Shown here piece by piece: positions 32,536 through 41,984 of a stretch of DNA of 64,000 bases; position 1 is the stretch's first letter; each line of letters opens with the position of its first letter. Source of the DNA: WHSW01 sp963767285. GTDB lineage: Bacteria; Actinomycetota; Thermoleophilia; Solirubrobacterales; 70-9. Position numbers and translations under genes: made by a program. The notes beneath the pieces were generated by a model. The model was not told the DNA's origin and did not search any database. It saw only the letters and a list, made by a program, of their open reading frames with translations. The stretch lies in assembly GCA_963767285.1 (NCBI GenBank), contig CAVYDJ010000001.1:62001-126000 (forward strand). The letters run 5' to 3'.

Positions 32536-33369
32536 TCAGGCGATCGTGGTGCGCAGCTGACCCAGCTGCGGTGAGCTGACCACGACCTCGTCCCCGGGCT
32601 GCAGCCAGACGCTCGGATCGCGGGCGCCGCCGACGCCCGCCGGCGTCCCCGTCGAGACGATGTCTCCGGGCTCGAGCGTCATCAGGCTCGAGAGGTGTGC
32701 GACGAGCTGGGGGATCGAGAAGATCAGGCCGGCGGTCGTGTCCTCCTGCATCCGCTCGCCGTTGAGGTCGAGGGCGATCCCGATCGCGTCGTGCGGGCCC
32801 GCCTCGTCGGGCGTGACGATCGCCGGGCCGCAGGGCGCGGAGCCGTCGAAGACCTTGCCGGGCATCCACTGCGGGGTCGCGAACTGCAGGTCGCGGGCGG
32901 AGAGGTCGTTGAGCAGCGTGTAGCCCGCGATGTGGTCGATCGCCTCGGCCTCGGAGACGTCGCGCGCCCGTCGCCCGACGACCACCGCGACCTCCGCCTC
33001 GTAATCGACCTTCTCGCTCGCCGCCGGCAGCGCGACCTCGTCGCCGTCGGCCCGCAGGGCGTTGGCGAACTTCGCGAAGAAGGTCGGGCTCGCCGGCGGG
33101 TCGAGCCGCCCCTCCTTGGCGTGCTCGGCGTAGTTGAGCCCGATGCAGACGATCTTCTGTGGGTCGGGTACCGGCGGGAGCAGCCGGACCTCGCTCAGCG
33201 GAATCTCGGGGCCCTCCGCATCGCCGAGCTCGGCGAGCCGGCCGGCCGTCAGCAGGTCGCGCACCGAAGCTCCGCCGGCGCCGAGCACATCCCAGGCATC
33301 GAGCACCGAATCGCCGCGCACCAGTCCGGCGCGTGGTCCTCGGTCCGACTCATAGGAGACAACCCGCAC
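32536..33369 (-). CDS. fumarylacetoacetate hydrolase (FAH) family protein
   Basis: 277 residues from GTG 33369. The FAH core begins at ~residue 73 (KIVCIGLNYAEHAKE) with FFAKFANAL, metal-binding VDYEAEVAVVVGRR, GYTLLNDLSARDLQ and ISTGTPAGVGG-like VSTGTPAGVGG. These give the His/Glu/Asp metal site used for C-C bond hydrolysis or decarboxylation of 2-oxo or 2,4-dioxo acids in aromatic degradation, or as oxaloacetate/fumarylpyruvate-type enzymes. No catabolic neighbours are present, so the substrate is unknown. It is monocistronic between the ferritin-like gene and tRNA-Asp. Confidence 0.92.
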   Translation of the reverse strand: MRVVSYESDRGPRAGLVRGDSVLDAWDVLGAGGASVRDLLTAGRLAELGDAEGPEIPLSEVRLLPPVPDPQKIVCIGLNYAEHAKEGRLDPPASPTFFAKFANALRADGDEVALPAASEKVDYEAEVAVVVGRRARDVSEAEAIDHIAGYTLLNDLSARDLQFATPQWMPGKVFDGSAPCGPAIVTPDEAGPHDAIGIALDLNGERMQEDTTAGLIFSIPQLVAHLSSLMTLEPGDIVSTGTPAGVGGARDPSVWLQPGDEVVVSSPQLGQLRTTIA

Positions 33370-33404
33370 GGCCAGGGAGCCTATCCCTAGAATCGATCCG
33401 CCCA

Positions 33405-33478
<74 letters not shown>

Positions 33479-33502
33479 TCACCGCCGCCATACGATGGAC
33501 CC

Positions 33503-34522
33503 GTGCAAAGCGTCCTGGTCACCGGCGGCACCGGCTTTCTCGGCAGCTGGTGCGTGGCGACGCTCCTGCAACGCGGCTACCGCGTTCGGACCACGGTCCG
33601 CGACCTCGCGCGCGAGGGCGACGTCCGGGCGGCGGTGGCGAACGCCGGCGCCGGCGAACAGGGCGAGCTCAGCGTCGCCGCCGCCGACCTGAGCGACGAC
33701 CCCGGCTGGGCCGAGGCGGCCGACGGTTGCGCGTACGTGCTCCACGTCGCCTCGCCGTTCCCGACCTCGCAGCCGCGCGACCCGGACGAGCTCATCGTCC
33801 CCGCCCGCGATGGGGCCCTGCGGGTGCTCCGCGCGGCGCTCGACGCGGGCGCAGAGCGGATCGTGCTCACGTCCTCGGTCGCGGCGGTCAGAAACGGCGG
33901 GCCGCCGGCCAACGGCTCGGCCTACACCGAGGACGACTGGACCGACGGCGACAACACCTCGCTGACGCCCTACACGCGCTCGAAGACGATCGCCGAGCGC
34001 GCGGCCTGGGACCTGGTCGCCGAGCGCGGCGCCACGGAGCGGCTCGCCGTGGTCAACCCGGGAGCGATCATCGGCCCGGCGCTGAGCGATGACACCTCGT
34101 TCTCGCTCGAGCTGATCGAGCGGCTGATGAAGGGCGCGATGCCGGCGCTGCCGCGGCTCGGCTTCTCGCTCGTCGACGTGCGCGACGTGGCCGAGCTCGA
34201 GCTGCTGGCGATGACCGAGCCGGGCGCCGCCGGCAAGCGGTTCATCGCCGCGGACGAGTTCATGTGGATGGCGGAGATCGGGGAGGTCCTGCGCGAGCGT
34301 TTGGGCGAGGAGGCCGACAAGGTGCCCACGCGGGTAGCCCCGAATCTGCTGATCAAGGCGGTCGGGATCTTCGACTCGAGCGTGCGCTCGTTCACCGGCG
34401 ACCTCGGCAAGCGCACCGAGTTCTCCAATCAGCGAGCCCGCGACCTCGGTTGGGCGCCTCGCCCGGTCGCCGACTCCATCGCCGACACCGCGCGCAGCCT
34501 GCAAGAGCACGGAATCGTCTGA
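33503..34522 (+). CDS. NAD(P)-dependent epimerase / dihydroflavonol-4-reductase-like SDR
   Basis: 339 residues from GTG 33503. Extended SDR: LVTGGTGFLGSWCVATLL (cofactor), VLHVASPFP, LTSSVAAV (Ser) and YTRSKTIAER (YxxxK), then VVNPGAIIGPAL. The pattern is that of the DFR/aldehyde-reductase group, which reduces ketones or aldehydes with NADPH; the physiological substrate is unknown. A heavily deleted second copy of this gene lies at 37438-37664, on the far side of the large surface-protein gene. Confidence 0.93.
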   Translation: MQSVLVTGGTGFLGSWCVATLLQRGYRVRTTVRDLAREGDVRAAVANAGAGEQGELSVAAADLSDDPGWAEAADGCAYVLHVASPFPTSQPRDPDELIVPARDGALRVLRAALDAGAERIVLTSSVAAVRNGGPPANGSAYTEDDWTDGDNTSLTPYTRSKTIAERAAWDLVAERGATERLAVVNPGAIIGPALSDDTSFSLELIERLMKGAMPALPRLGFSLVDVRDVAELELLAMTEPGAAGKRFIAADEFMWMAEIGEVLRERLGEEADKVPTRVAPNLLIKAVGIFDSSVRSFTGDLGKRTEFSNQRARDLGWAPRPVADSIADTARSLQEHGIV

Positions 34523-34553
34523 GCGCGCTCGGCTAGAGCGCCACGCCCGGAAT

Positions 34554-34569
34554 TAGGTGTTTCCACCTA
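34554..34569. promoter_or_regulatory. inverted repeat upstream of beta-helix surface protein
   Basis: TAGGTG-TTTC-CACCTA, perfect 6-bp arms, 36 bp before the ATG at 34606. It is AT-richer than its surroundings. Possible operator or promoter-overlapping hairpin; no factor is assigned. Confidence 0.35.
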
Positions 34570-34605
34570 TACCGCGCGCGTCGCTGCGGTGGGATCGTGC
34601 GTGGC

Positions 34606-37425
34606 ATGAAGCTAATCGCCGTCTCAATCGCCCTGCTCATGTCCCTGATCGCCGCCAGCTCGGCCTCCGCGACCACCTACACCATCACGAGCACCGCCGA
34701 CGAAAGCCCTGCGGCGGTGGACAACGGCGTCTGCACGCTGCGCGAGGCGATCCACATGGCGAGCTCGAACAGTACGATCGGCGACGTTGCCTGCGGCGTC
34801 GCGGGTGAGACGAGTCTCGACACGATCGAGATCTCGGCGACGCCGATCCAGCTCAACGCGCCGGTGGGAACTAACGACAACCTCGACGGCGACCTCGACG
34901 TGCTCGGTCTGGGCGCGGGGGCCATCACCATCACCAGCACCGTCGCGGGCGACGCGAACGCAGTTCTCCACGCCACGAACGACCGCGTCTTCGACGTGCA
35001 AGCCGGCAATGCCGGCAGCCTGCTCACGCTTGACGGGATCACGGTCCAGAACGGGAACAGCACCGCTCAGGGTGCAAACGGCGAAGGCGGCGGGATCAGG
35101 ATCCAGAGCGGGAATCTCACGCTGAACGGAGGATCGATCGTCCAGGGCAACGCGGCGGCCGAGCAGGGGGGAGGTGTGTTCGTCGCGGCGGCGTCCACCC
35201 TGATCGTTTCGAACGCGACCGTCACCGCGAACTCCGTTGTAGTGCCCGTGGGGCTCACGTCGAATGCGGGCGGGGGCGGCGTCTTCGTCCAAAGCGGTGG
35301 AGCGACCCTGACCAACGCCACGGTGAGCAACAACACGGTGACGAGAAACCAGGTCGGCGTGGCCGGGCAGACGGTTCAAGGCGGCGGCATCCTCGCCTCC
35401 GGGGACAAGGTCACCGCCACCAACTCGACGATCAGCGGCAACCAGATCAACATCAGCGGCAACAGCGGCCCGGATCAGGCCCTCGGCGGCGGGATCTCGT
35501 CGCGGACGGTGGACATCGCCAACAGCACGATCAACGACAACCGCCTCATCGGCGGCGCAAGCCGGAAGGGCGGCGGGATCTACGTCGACTTCCCAGCCGA
35601 CCCGCCGATCTTCACGAACCAGGTTCACGACTCGACCTTCAGCAACAACGGCTCGACACCATCAATCGCTAGCGGCGGCGCGATCTACGCCAACGGCGGC
35701 GCCACGGTGATCCGCTTCACGACGTTCGCCTTCGACGACGCCAACACCGGCGGCGCCCTCTTCTTCGACGATCTCGGGTTCGGATCGACCTCGATGGAGG
35801 TCCGCACGTCGCTCTTCTTCGGCGAGGGTTGCGCGGATGACGACGGCGGTGCCGTCGGACCGGAGATCACAAGCGGCGGCGACAGCGTCTTCGACACGTC
35901 CACGGGTTGCCCATTCACGGTCGGGGACCAGAACCTGAGCCCCCTCACGCTCAACGCGCTCGGCAATAACGGAGGTCCCACGAGTACCCACGGGCTGCCG
36001 GTCAACACGCCGCTGCTCAACGACATCCCGCTCACCCGCTGCAACACCGCGCTCAACCTCTCCCCGGGGATCGTGGCGCGGGACCAGCGCGCATTCCCGC
36101 GTGCTGTCGACGGCGGCTGCGAGGCCGGCGCGATCGAGGTCATGAGCTGCCAGGGTCAGGCCGCGACGATCATCGGCACCTCCGGGCTCGACATCCTCCC
36201 CACGACCCCCGCCAACGATGTCGTCGTCGGCGGCAACAGCGACGACACGGTTCAGGCCAGCGCCGGCAACGACACGATCTGCGGGGATCAGGGCCCCCTG
36301 GACAAGATCGACTACGCCACCGCGCCCGGGGGCGGCCCGGCGGTCGTGGATCTGGCCGCGGGCACCGCGACGCTCCCCGGAAAGTCCGATTCCATCTCCG
36401 GCACGGAGCAGGTCTTCGGGACTGCCGCCGGGGACACGCTGCTGGGGACCGACGGAAACGGCGAGATGAGGGGCAACGGAGGGAACGACATCCTCAACGG
36501 GCGCGGCGGACAGGACGCGATCACCGGTGGCGCCGACGACGGCGGCATCGGCGATCAGATCGTCTTCGACAACGCGCCCGGCAACGTGACCGTGGATCTC
36601 ACCAACACCGCCGGATTCCAGAACACGGGCACGGGCAGCGGTCTCAAGGCCATCACCGGCGTCGAGGGCATCCGCGGCGGTCCGTTCAACGACCAGTTGA
36701 CCGGGGATGGCGTGGCCAACAGAATCGACGGCGCTGCCGGCGCCGACACCGTGCACGCCGGCGGCGGGGGCGACACCGTAATCGGGGGCGCCGGCGGGGA
36801 CAGCCTGTTCGGCGAAGCCGGCGACGATCTGATGCAGGCGCTCGACGGCGAGATCGACAACGTCGACTGCGGCGATGGGACCGAAGCACCCGACGTCGAC
36901 GCGACGGACGTCCTCGTCGCCTGCGAGCCGCCGGCGGTCACCCCGCCGGGCGAGACCCCGCCGGGCGAGACCCCGCCGGGCGAGACCCCGCCGGGCGAGA
37001 CGCCTCCGGGCGAGACGCCTCCGGGCGAGACGCCGCCTGCGACCGACAAGACCGCGCCGGTGCTCAGTCTCTCCGGCAAGAAGCGCCAAAAGGTCGGAGG
37101 GAGCGTCTCCGTCGGAGCGCTGTGCGACGAGGCGTGCAACGCGGCCGGGTCCGGCGAGCTCGTCGTCAAAGCGCCGAGCGGGAGCGGAAAGTCGGCCGCG
37201 AAGGGGAAGCGGACGTTCAAGCTGAAGCCGGCCAACCTATCGCTCGCGCCCGGCACCCTGGGGACGCTCAAGTTGAAGCTCTCGAAGCCCGTCCGCAAGG
37301 CCGCGACCGCCGCGCTCGCGGACGGTGGATCCGTCCGCGCGTCGGTGACGGTGACGGCGACCGATCCCTCGGCGAACACCGCGACCCAGACCCGCAAGGC
37401 CAAGCTGATCGCCCCCGCCGGATAG
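34606..37425 (+). CDS. large secreted parallel-beta-helix protein with CSLREA start and RTX-like repeats
   Basis: 939 residues from ATG 34606 (MKLIAVSIALLMSLIAASSA signal). Residues ~25-60 hold a CSLREA-type motif (NGVCTLREAIHMAS). About 60-510 are parallel beta-helix repeats rich in NST/GGG turns (SGGATLTNATVSNNTVT) and end with ATHGLPVNTPLLN, the choice-of-anchor-Q pattern. Residues ~530-760 carry glycine/aspartate RTX-like calcium repeats (GNDTICGDQG, GNGGNDILNGRGG, GGAGGDSLFGEAGDDLM). Six PPGET repeats follow, then an Ig-like Lys-rich tail (LSLSGKKRQKVGG, LKLKLSKPVRKAAT). A surface or matrix protein, possibly polysaccharide-binding; adhesion is inferred. Confidence 0.92.
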   Translation: MKLIAVSIALLMSLIAASSASATTYTITSTADESPAAVDNGVCTLREAIHMASSNSTIGDVACGVAGETSLDTIEISATPIQLNAPVGTNDNLDGDLDVLGLGAGAITITSTVAGDANAVLHATNDRVFDVQAGNAGSLLTLDGITVQNGNSTAQGANGEGGGIRIQSGNLTLNGGSIVQGNAAAEQGGGVFVAAASTLIVSNATVTANSVVVPVGLTSNAGGGGVFVQSGGATLTNATVSNNTVTRNQVGVAGQTVQGGGILASGDKVTATNSTISGNQINISGNSGPDQALGGGISSRTVDIANSTINDNRLIGGASRKGGGIYVDFPADPPIFTNQVHDSTFSNNGSTPSIASGGAIYANGGATVIRFTTFAFDDANTGGALFFDDLGFGSTSMEVRTSLFFGEGCADDDGGAVGPEITSGGDSVFDTSTGCPFTVGDQNLSPLTLNALGNNGGPTSTHGLPVNTPLLNDIPLTRCNTALNLSPGIVARDQRAFPRAVDGGCEAGAIEVMSCQGQAATIIGTSGLDILPTTPANDVVVGGNSDDTVQASAGNDTICGDQGPLDKIDYATAPGGGPAVVDLAAGTATLPGKSDSISGTEQVFGTAAGDTLLGTDGNGEMRGNGGNDILNGRGGQDAITGGADDGGIGDQIVFDNAPGNVTVDLTNTAGFQNTGTGSGLKAITGVEGIRGGPFNDQLTGDGVANRIDGAAGADTVHAGGGGDTVIGGAGGDSLFGEAGDDLMQALDGEIDNVDCGDGTEAPDVDATDVLVACEPPAVTPPGETPPGETPPGETPPGETPPGETPPGETPPATDKTAPVLSLSGKKRQKVGGSVSVGALCDEACNAAGSGELVVKAPSGSGKSAAKGKRTFKLKPANLSLAPGTLGTLKLKLSKPVRKAATAALADGGSVRASVTVTATDPSANTATQTRKAKLIAPAG
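36944..37033 (+). repeat. six 15-bp tandem repeats encoding PPGET
   Basis: Unit CCGCCGGGCGAGACC repeated at 36944, 36959, 36974, 36989, 37004 and 37019 with minor third-position changes in the last three. It encodes a Pro-rich stalk between the calcium-repeat region and the C-terminal module of the surface protein, and is prone to length variation by slippage. Confidence 0.97.
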
Positions 37426-37437
37426 ATTGACCGGGTG

Positions 37438-37664
37438 AGCGATCGGAACCTGAACGCCGACGCCGGCTGGGCGGAGGCAGCCGGCGGTGCGCCCACGTCC
37501 TCCACGTCGCCTCCCCGTTTCCACCCTCGCAGCCGCGCGACCCCGACGAGCTCATCGTCCCCGCCCGAGACGGCGCCCTGCTGATCAAGGCCTGGGCGCC
37601 CCGCCCGGTGGCCGATTCGATCGCCGACACCGCCCGCAGCCTGCAGGAGCACGGGGTGGTCTGA
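37438..37664 (+). pseudogene. deleted remnant of DFR-like reductase (paralogue of 33503-34522)
   Basis: Three pieces match the intact gene in order: the DPGWAEAADG region through SPFPTSQPRDPDELIVPARDGAL (33700-33822), a few codons around LLIKA (near 34346), and WAPRPVADSIADTARSLQEHG to the stop (34453-34522). About 620 bp between them are missing, the N-terminal Rossmann motif is absent, and the first piece is frameshifted near HVLHVASP. It has no start of its own and cannot give a working reductase. It indicates a former second copy on the other side of the 34606 gene. Confidence 0.85.
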
Positions 37665-37774
37665 GCCGGACCGTCCCGGGGACGCAGGCCGAGGTTTATT
37701 GGTCTGCTCGGCGGGCATTAGCGGACCGTCCGCCCGGAACCCCACGTCCGGGCTCGGGAGAGGAGAGATTTCGT

Positions 37775-39043
37775 TTGGCTGGACGCCGAAGCTCAGGGGG
37801 GCTGATGGCGGTGCTTGCCGCTGCCGTGATCGCGCTCACCGCGGCGGGTTGCGGCGACGACGAGCCCTCGGGTGCGGGCGTCGACCTGAACTTCTTCGTC
37901 GCGACCCAGCCGGGCGGCACGATCCAGGAGGTGGCGAAGCGGTGCTCCGAGGAGTCGGGAGGCGCCTACACGGTCAACGTCGAGCTCCTGCCCACGGACG
38001 CGAGCCAGCAGCGCGAGCAGCTCGTGCGCCGGCTCGGGGCCGAGGACACGACCATCGACATCATCGGCATGGACGTGATCTGGACAGCCGAGTTCGCCAA
38101 CGCCGGCTGGCTGCGCGAATGGGAGGAGCCCCTGAGATCGCAGGTGACGAAGGACGTCTTCGACAGCGTCGTGGACACCGCGTCGTTCGAGGGCGCGCTC
38201 TACGGCGCTCCGTTCAACTCCAACACCGAGTTGCTCTGGTACCGCACCGACCTGGTCGACACCCCGCCGAAGACGTGGGACCAGATGATCAGCCAGGCGG
38301 AGCAGCTCGGCAAGGACGTCCAGGTGCAGTCGGATCGCTACGAAGGCTTCACCGTCTGGGTCAACGCGCTGATCGAGTCGGCGGGCACGCAGATCCTGTC
38401 CGGCCCGACCACCGTCGACCTCGAGCAGGGACCGACCGAGGAGGCGCTGGCGATCATGGGCAAGCTCGCCAACTCGCCGGCCGCCTCCCCGAACATCGAC
38501 ACCTCGGATGAGGACAGCGCCAGGCTCGGATTCGAGGCCGGCGACTCCGCGTTCATGATCAATTACACCTTCGCCCTCGGCAGCGCGACCGAGAACGCAC
38601 CGGACATCGCCAAGACGATGGACGCGGTGAAGTTCCCCGAGGTCGTGGCGGGGACCCCTTCGAAGCCGCCGCTGGGAGGGTTCAACCTCGGGATCAGCTC
38701 CTTCTCCGAGCATCCCGATGAGGCGTTCGAGGCCGCGGCCTGCCTCTCGAACGCGGAGAGTCAGCTCACGGCCACCGAGCTCGACGGGCTGCCGCCCTCG
38801 AACCAGAGCCTCTACGAGGACAAGGTCGTCCAGAAGGCCTTCCCCGGGTTCGCCGACGTGATCGCGGCATCGATCGAAGACGGCGGCCCGCGACCGGCGA
38901 CCCCGGCCTACACCGACCTCTCGCTGGCGATCCAGCGCTCGCTGCACCCGCCCCAGGACATCGACCCGAACGATCCGGCGCCGAAGTACGACGAGCTGCG
39001 CGAGAACGTCGAGGCCGCCGTCAAGCGCGAGGGCCTGCTCTGA
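37775..39043 (+). CDS. sugar ABC transporter, substrate-binding lipoprotein
   Basis: 422 residues from TTG 37775, which has AGGAG 10 nt upstream and supplies the positive n-region (MAGRRSSGG); ATG 37805 would leave a signal without charge. The lipobox is LTAAGC-GDDE. The mature part is an extracytoplasmic solute-binding protein: GAPFNSNTELLWYRTDL, TWDQMISQAEQLG and GGFNLGISSFSEHPDEAFE are typical of trehalose/maltose-class (LpqY-like) proteins. It captures sugar outside the membrane for the permeases encoded next; its stop overlaps the next ATG (TGATG). The exact sugar is not known. Confidence 0.93.
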   Translation: MAGRRSSGGLMAVLAAAVIALTAAGCGDDEPSGAGVDLNFFVATQPGGTIQEVAKRCSEESGGAYTVNVELLPTDASQQREQLVRRLGAEDTTIDIIGMDVIWTAEFANAGWLREWEEPLRSQVTKDVFDSVVDTASFEGALYGAPFNSNTELLWYRTDLVDTPPKTWDQMISQAEQLGKDVQVQSDRYEGFTVWVNALIESAGTQILSGPTTVDLEQGPTEEALAIMGKLANSPAASPNIDTSDEDSARLGFEAGDSAFMINYTFALGSATENAPDIAKTMDAVKFPEVVAGTPSKPPLGGFNLGISSFSEHPDEAFEAAACLSNAESQLTATELDGLPPSNQSLYEDKVVQKAFPGFADVIAASIEDGGPRPATPAYTDLSLAIQRSLHPPQDIDPNDPAPKYDELRENVEAAVKREGLL

Positions 39044-39954
39044 TGGAGGCGAGCACGGCACCCGGCGGCATCAGCGAGCGCACCCGCTCGGAGCGCAAGC
39101 TCGGGTGGCTGTTGTGCTCGCCCGCCGTCATCGCGATGCTGCTGGTGACCGCGTATCCGATCGGCTACGCGATCGTGCTCTCGCTCCAGCACCTCGACCT
39201 GCGCTTCCCGGAGGAGGGCGGGTTCGCCGGCCTCTCCAACTACGAGACCGTGCTCACCTCGAGCCTGTGGTGGACCGACGTCTTCAACACGCTGTTCATC
39301 ACAGTGATCTCCGTCGCGATCGAGCTGGTGCTCGGGATGACGATCGCGCTGGTGATGCACCGGGCGATCTTCGGCCGCGGCGTCGTCCGCACGGCCGTGC
39401 TGATCCCGTACGGGATCGTCACCGTGGTCGCCGCGTTCTCGTGGCAGTTCGCGTTCTCGCCCGACACCGGCTTCGTCAACAACCTGCCGTTCATCGCCGA
39501 CGACATGGCCTGGTTCGGCGACCGCTTCAGCGCCTTCGCCGTGATCATCATGGCCGAGGTCTGGAAGACGACTCCGTTCATGGCCCTGCTGTTGTTAGCC
39601 GGACTCACGACGATCGACTCCGGCCTGTACGAGGCCGCGAAGATCGATGGCGCCAACGCCTGGCAGCGCTTCACGCGGATCACCCTGCCGCTGATCAAGC
39701 CAGCGATCCTGGTCGCGCTGCTGTTCCGCACCCTCGACGCCTTCCGGGTCTTCGACACGATCTTCATCATGACCAGGGGGGCGCAGGACACCGAGTCGGT
39801 GTCGATCCTGGGCTATAACCAGCTCATCGGCCGGCTCAACCTGGGCCTCGGCTCGGCGGTCTCGGTGCTGATCTTCCTCTGCGTGCTGGCGATCGCGTTC
39901 GCCTTCGTGCGCTTCCTCGGCGTGCGCATGGCCGAAGGAAGGCCCGGTACGTAG
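39043..39954 (+). CDS. sugar ABC transporter permease (MalF/SugA type)
   Basis: 303 residues with six membrane helices. The cytoplasmic EAA loop, which docks on the ATPase, reads YEAAKIDGANAWQRFTRITLP. The N-terminus (SERKLGWLLCSPAVIAMLLVT) is typical of MalF/SugA-type CUT1 permeases. Start codon overlaps the stop of the binding-protein gene, and the second permease follows after 2 bp. Confidence 0.95.
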   Translation: MEASTAPGGISERTRSERKLGWLLCSPAVIAMLLVTAYPIGYAIVLSLQHLDLRFPEEGGFAGLSNYETVLTSSLWWTDVFNTLFITVISVAIELVLGMTIALVMHRAIFGRGVVRTAVLIPYGIVTVVAAFSWQFAFSPDTGFVNNLPFIADDMAWFGDRFSAFAVIIMAEVWKTTPFMALLLLAGLTTIDSGLYEAAKIDGANAWQRFTRITLPLIKPAILVALLFRTLDAFRVFDTIFIMTRGAQDTESVSILGYNQLIGRLNLGLGSAVSVLIFLCVLAIAFAFVRFLGVRMAEGRPGT

Positions 39955-39956
39955 AG

Positions 39957-40799
39957 ATGGAGCGCGGCACCCGCGAGTACGTCCTCTGGAGCATCGGCCT
40001 CTTGCTGGTGCTGCTGTTCGCGCTGATCCCGGTGATCTGGATCATCTCGGTGTCCCTGAAGACCCCGGAGACTCTCGCCGACGGGAACTTCGTCCCGCAG
40101 GACATCACCTTGGACAACTACGAGGCCCTGTTCACCGGCGGGATCGACGTGAGCCCGTTCATCAAGCCGTTGATCAACTCGCTGGTGATCGCCTCGATCA
40201 CGACGGTGATCGCGATCCTGCTCGCCTCGTTCGCCGCCTACGCGATCGCTCGTCTGGAATTCCCGGGCAAGACGCTGATCCTCGCCGGGGCGCTGGCGAT
40301 CGCGATGTTCCCGGCGATCTCGACGGTCGGCCCGCTGTTCGACATGTGGCGGACGCTCGGCCTCTACGACACCTATCCCGGGCTGATCATCCCGTACCTG
40401 ACGTTCTCGCTGCCGCTGGCGATCTACACGCTCGTCGCGTTCTTCCGCGAGATCCCCTGGGATCTCGAACAGGCGGCCCAGGTGGACGGGGCGACGCCGT
40501 TCCAGGCCTTTCGCAAGGTGATCGTGCCCCTGGCCGCGCCGGGGGTGTTCACCGCGGCGATCCTGGTCTTCATCTTCGCCTGGAACGACTTCCTGTTTGC
40601 GATCACCCTGACCTCGTCGGACGCGGCGCGCACCGTGCCCGCCGCGCTCGCGTTCTTCACCGGCGAATCGACGTTCACCGCGCCCACCGGCAACATCGCC
40701 GCGGCCGCGGTGATCGTGACCATCCCGATCATCATCTTCGTCCTCTTCTTCCAGCGTCGCATCGTCGCCGGCCTCACCGCCGGGGCGGTCAAGGGCTAA
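39957..40799 (+). CDS. sugar ABC transporter permease (MalG/SugB type)
   Basis: 280 residues, six membrane helices. EAA loop LEQAAQVDGATPFQAFRKVIVP. N-terminal helix LLLVLLFALIPVIWIISVSL and closing QRRIVAGLTAGAVKG are standard for MalG/SugB. It forms the heterodimeric channel with the preceding permease. Confidence 0.95.
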   Translation: MERGTREYVLWSIGLLLVLLFALIPVIWIISVSLKTPETLADGNFVPQDITLDNYEALFTGGIDVSPFIKPLINSLVIASITTVIAILLASFAAYAIARLEFPGKTLILAGALAIAMFPAISTVGPLFDMWRTLGLYDTYPGLIIPYLTFSLPLAIYTLVAFFREIPWDLEQAAQVDGATPFQAFRKVIVPLAAPGVFTAAILVFIFAWNDFLFAITLTSSDAARTVPAALAFFTGESTFTAPTGNIAAAAVIVTIPIIIFVLFFQRRIVAGLTAGAVKG

Positions 40800-40814
40800 G
40801 GAGGCCCTCACCAG

Positions 40815-41984
40815 ATGGCTGAAATCATCCTCGACAACATCTCCAAGCGGTTCTCCGACGGCTACGAGGCCGTGAAGGACATGGACCTCGAGATCAAGGA
40901 TGGCGAGTTCATGATCCTGGTGGGCCCCTCGGGGTGCGGGAAGTCGACCGCGTTGCGGATGATCGCCGGGCTCGAGGACATCACGGAGGGCGAGCTGCGG
41001 ATCGGCGACCGGGTGGTCAACGACCTCGCGCCGCGCGACCGCGACATCGCGATGGTGTTCCAGAGCTACGCGCTCTACCCGCACATGACCGTGCGCGAGA
41101 ACATGGCCTTCCCATTGAAGCTCGCCGGCGTCGACGACGCCGAGATCAAGCGCAAGGTCGAGGAGGCGGCCGAGACCCTGGACCTGACCCAGCACCTGGA
41201 CCGCAAGCCGGCCAACCTCTCGGGCGGCCAGCGCCAGCGGGTGGCGATGGGGCGGGCGATCGTCCGCGATCCGAAGGCCTTTTTGATGGACGAGCCGCTC
41301 TCGAACCTCGACGCGAAGCTGCGCGTGCAGATGCGCACCTCGGTCGCCAAGCTCCAGTCCGACCTCGGCACCACGACCGTCTACGTCACCCACGATCAGA
41401 CCGAGGCGATGACCCTGGGCGACCGGGTCGCGGTGATGCGCGCCGGCGTGCTGCAGCAGGTCGGGGCACCGGGCGAGCTCTACGACAACCCGGCGAACAT
41501 CTTCGTCGCGGGCTTCATCGGCTCGCCGGCGATGAACTTCCTGCCGGCGCAGGTCGAGGGCCAGACGCTGAAGCTGCCGATCGGGGACGTTCCGGCGCCC
41601 GCGGGGGTCGACGTCGCCGGCAAGAACCTGGTGGCCGGGATCCGCCCGGAGAGCTTCGAGGACGCGGCGCTGGTTGGCGACGCCCGCTCGCGCGGCATCG
41701 TGTTCAAAGCGAAGGTCGACCTGATCGAGTCGATGGGGGCGGAGAAGTACGCGTACTTCGACACCGAGGGCGGCGTGGAGTCGGAGGAGCTCGCCGAACT
41801 GGCCGCGGATGCGGGGCTGGGCGACGTGCCGACCTCCGCGGAGCACACCGCCGTCGCCCGGCTCGAGGCGATCAGCGAGATCAAGCGCGGCGACGAGGCC
41901 GAGCTCTGGGTGGACACCGAGAAGCTCCACCTGTTCGACGCCGACACGGGCCAGAGCCTCACAGCGACCTCGGGCGTCGGCTAG
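40815..41984 (+). CDS. sugar ABC transporter ATP-binding protein (UgpC/SugC/MsmK type)
   Basis: 389 residues with AAGGAGG upstream. Walker A GPSGCGKST, Q-loop FQSYALYPHM, signature LSGGQRQRVAMG, Walker B AFLMDEPLSNLD and switch YVTHDQTEAM are all intact. The C-terminal ~150 residues form the OB/TOBE regulatory domain of MalK-like ATPases (FIGSPAMNFLPA, GIRPESFED). This gene completes a four-gene CUT1 importer. UgpC-type ATPases can serve several importers. A 4-bp overlap exists with the convergent ParB-like gene. Confidence 0.96.
   Translation: MAEIILDNISKRFSDGYEAVKDMDLEIKDGEFMILVGPSGCGKSTALRMIAGLEDITEGELRIGDRVVNDLAPRDRDIAMVFQSYALYPHMTVRENMAFPLKLAGVDDAEIKRKVEEAAETLDLTQHLDRKPANLSGGQRQRVAMGRAIVRDPKAFLMDEPLSNLDAKLRVQMRTSVAKLQSDLGTTTVYVTHDQTEAMTLGDRVAVMRAGVLQQVGAPGELYDNPANIFVAGFIGSPAMNFLPAQVEGQTLKLPIGDVPAPAGVDVAGKNLVAGIRPESFEDAALVGDARSRGIVFKAKVDLIESMGAEKYAYFDTEGGVESEELAELAADAGLGDVPTSAEHTAVARLEAISEIKRGDEAELWVDTEKLHLFDADTGQSLTATSGVG

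Noticed and set aside
36180..37040. Possible CRISPR or satellite array
   Set aside because: The regular GGxGxDxL and PPGET patterns are in-frame protein repeats, without unique spacers.
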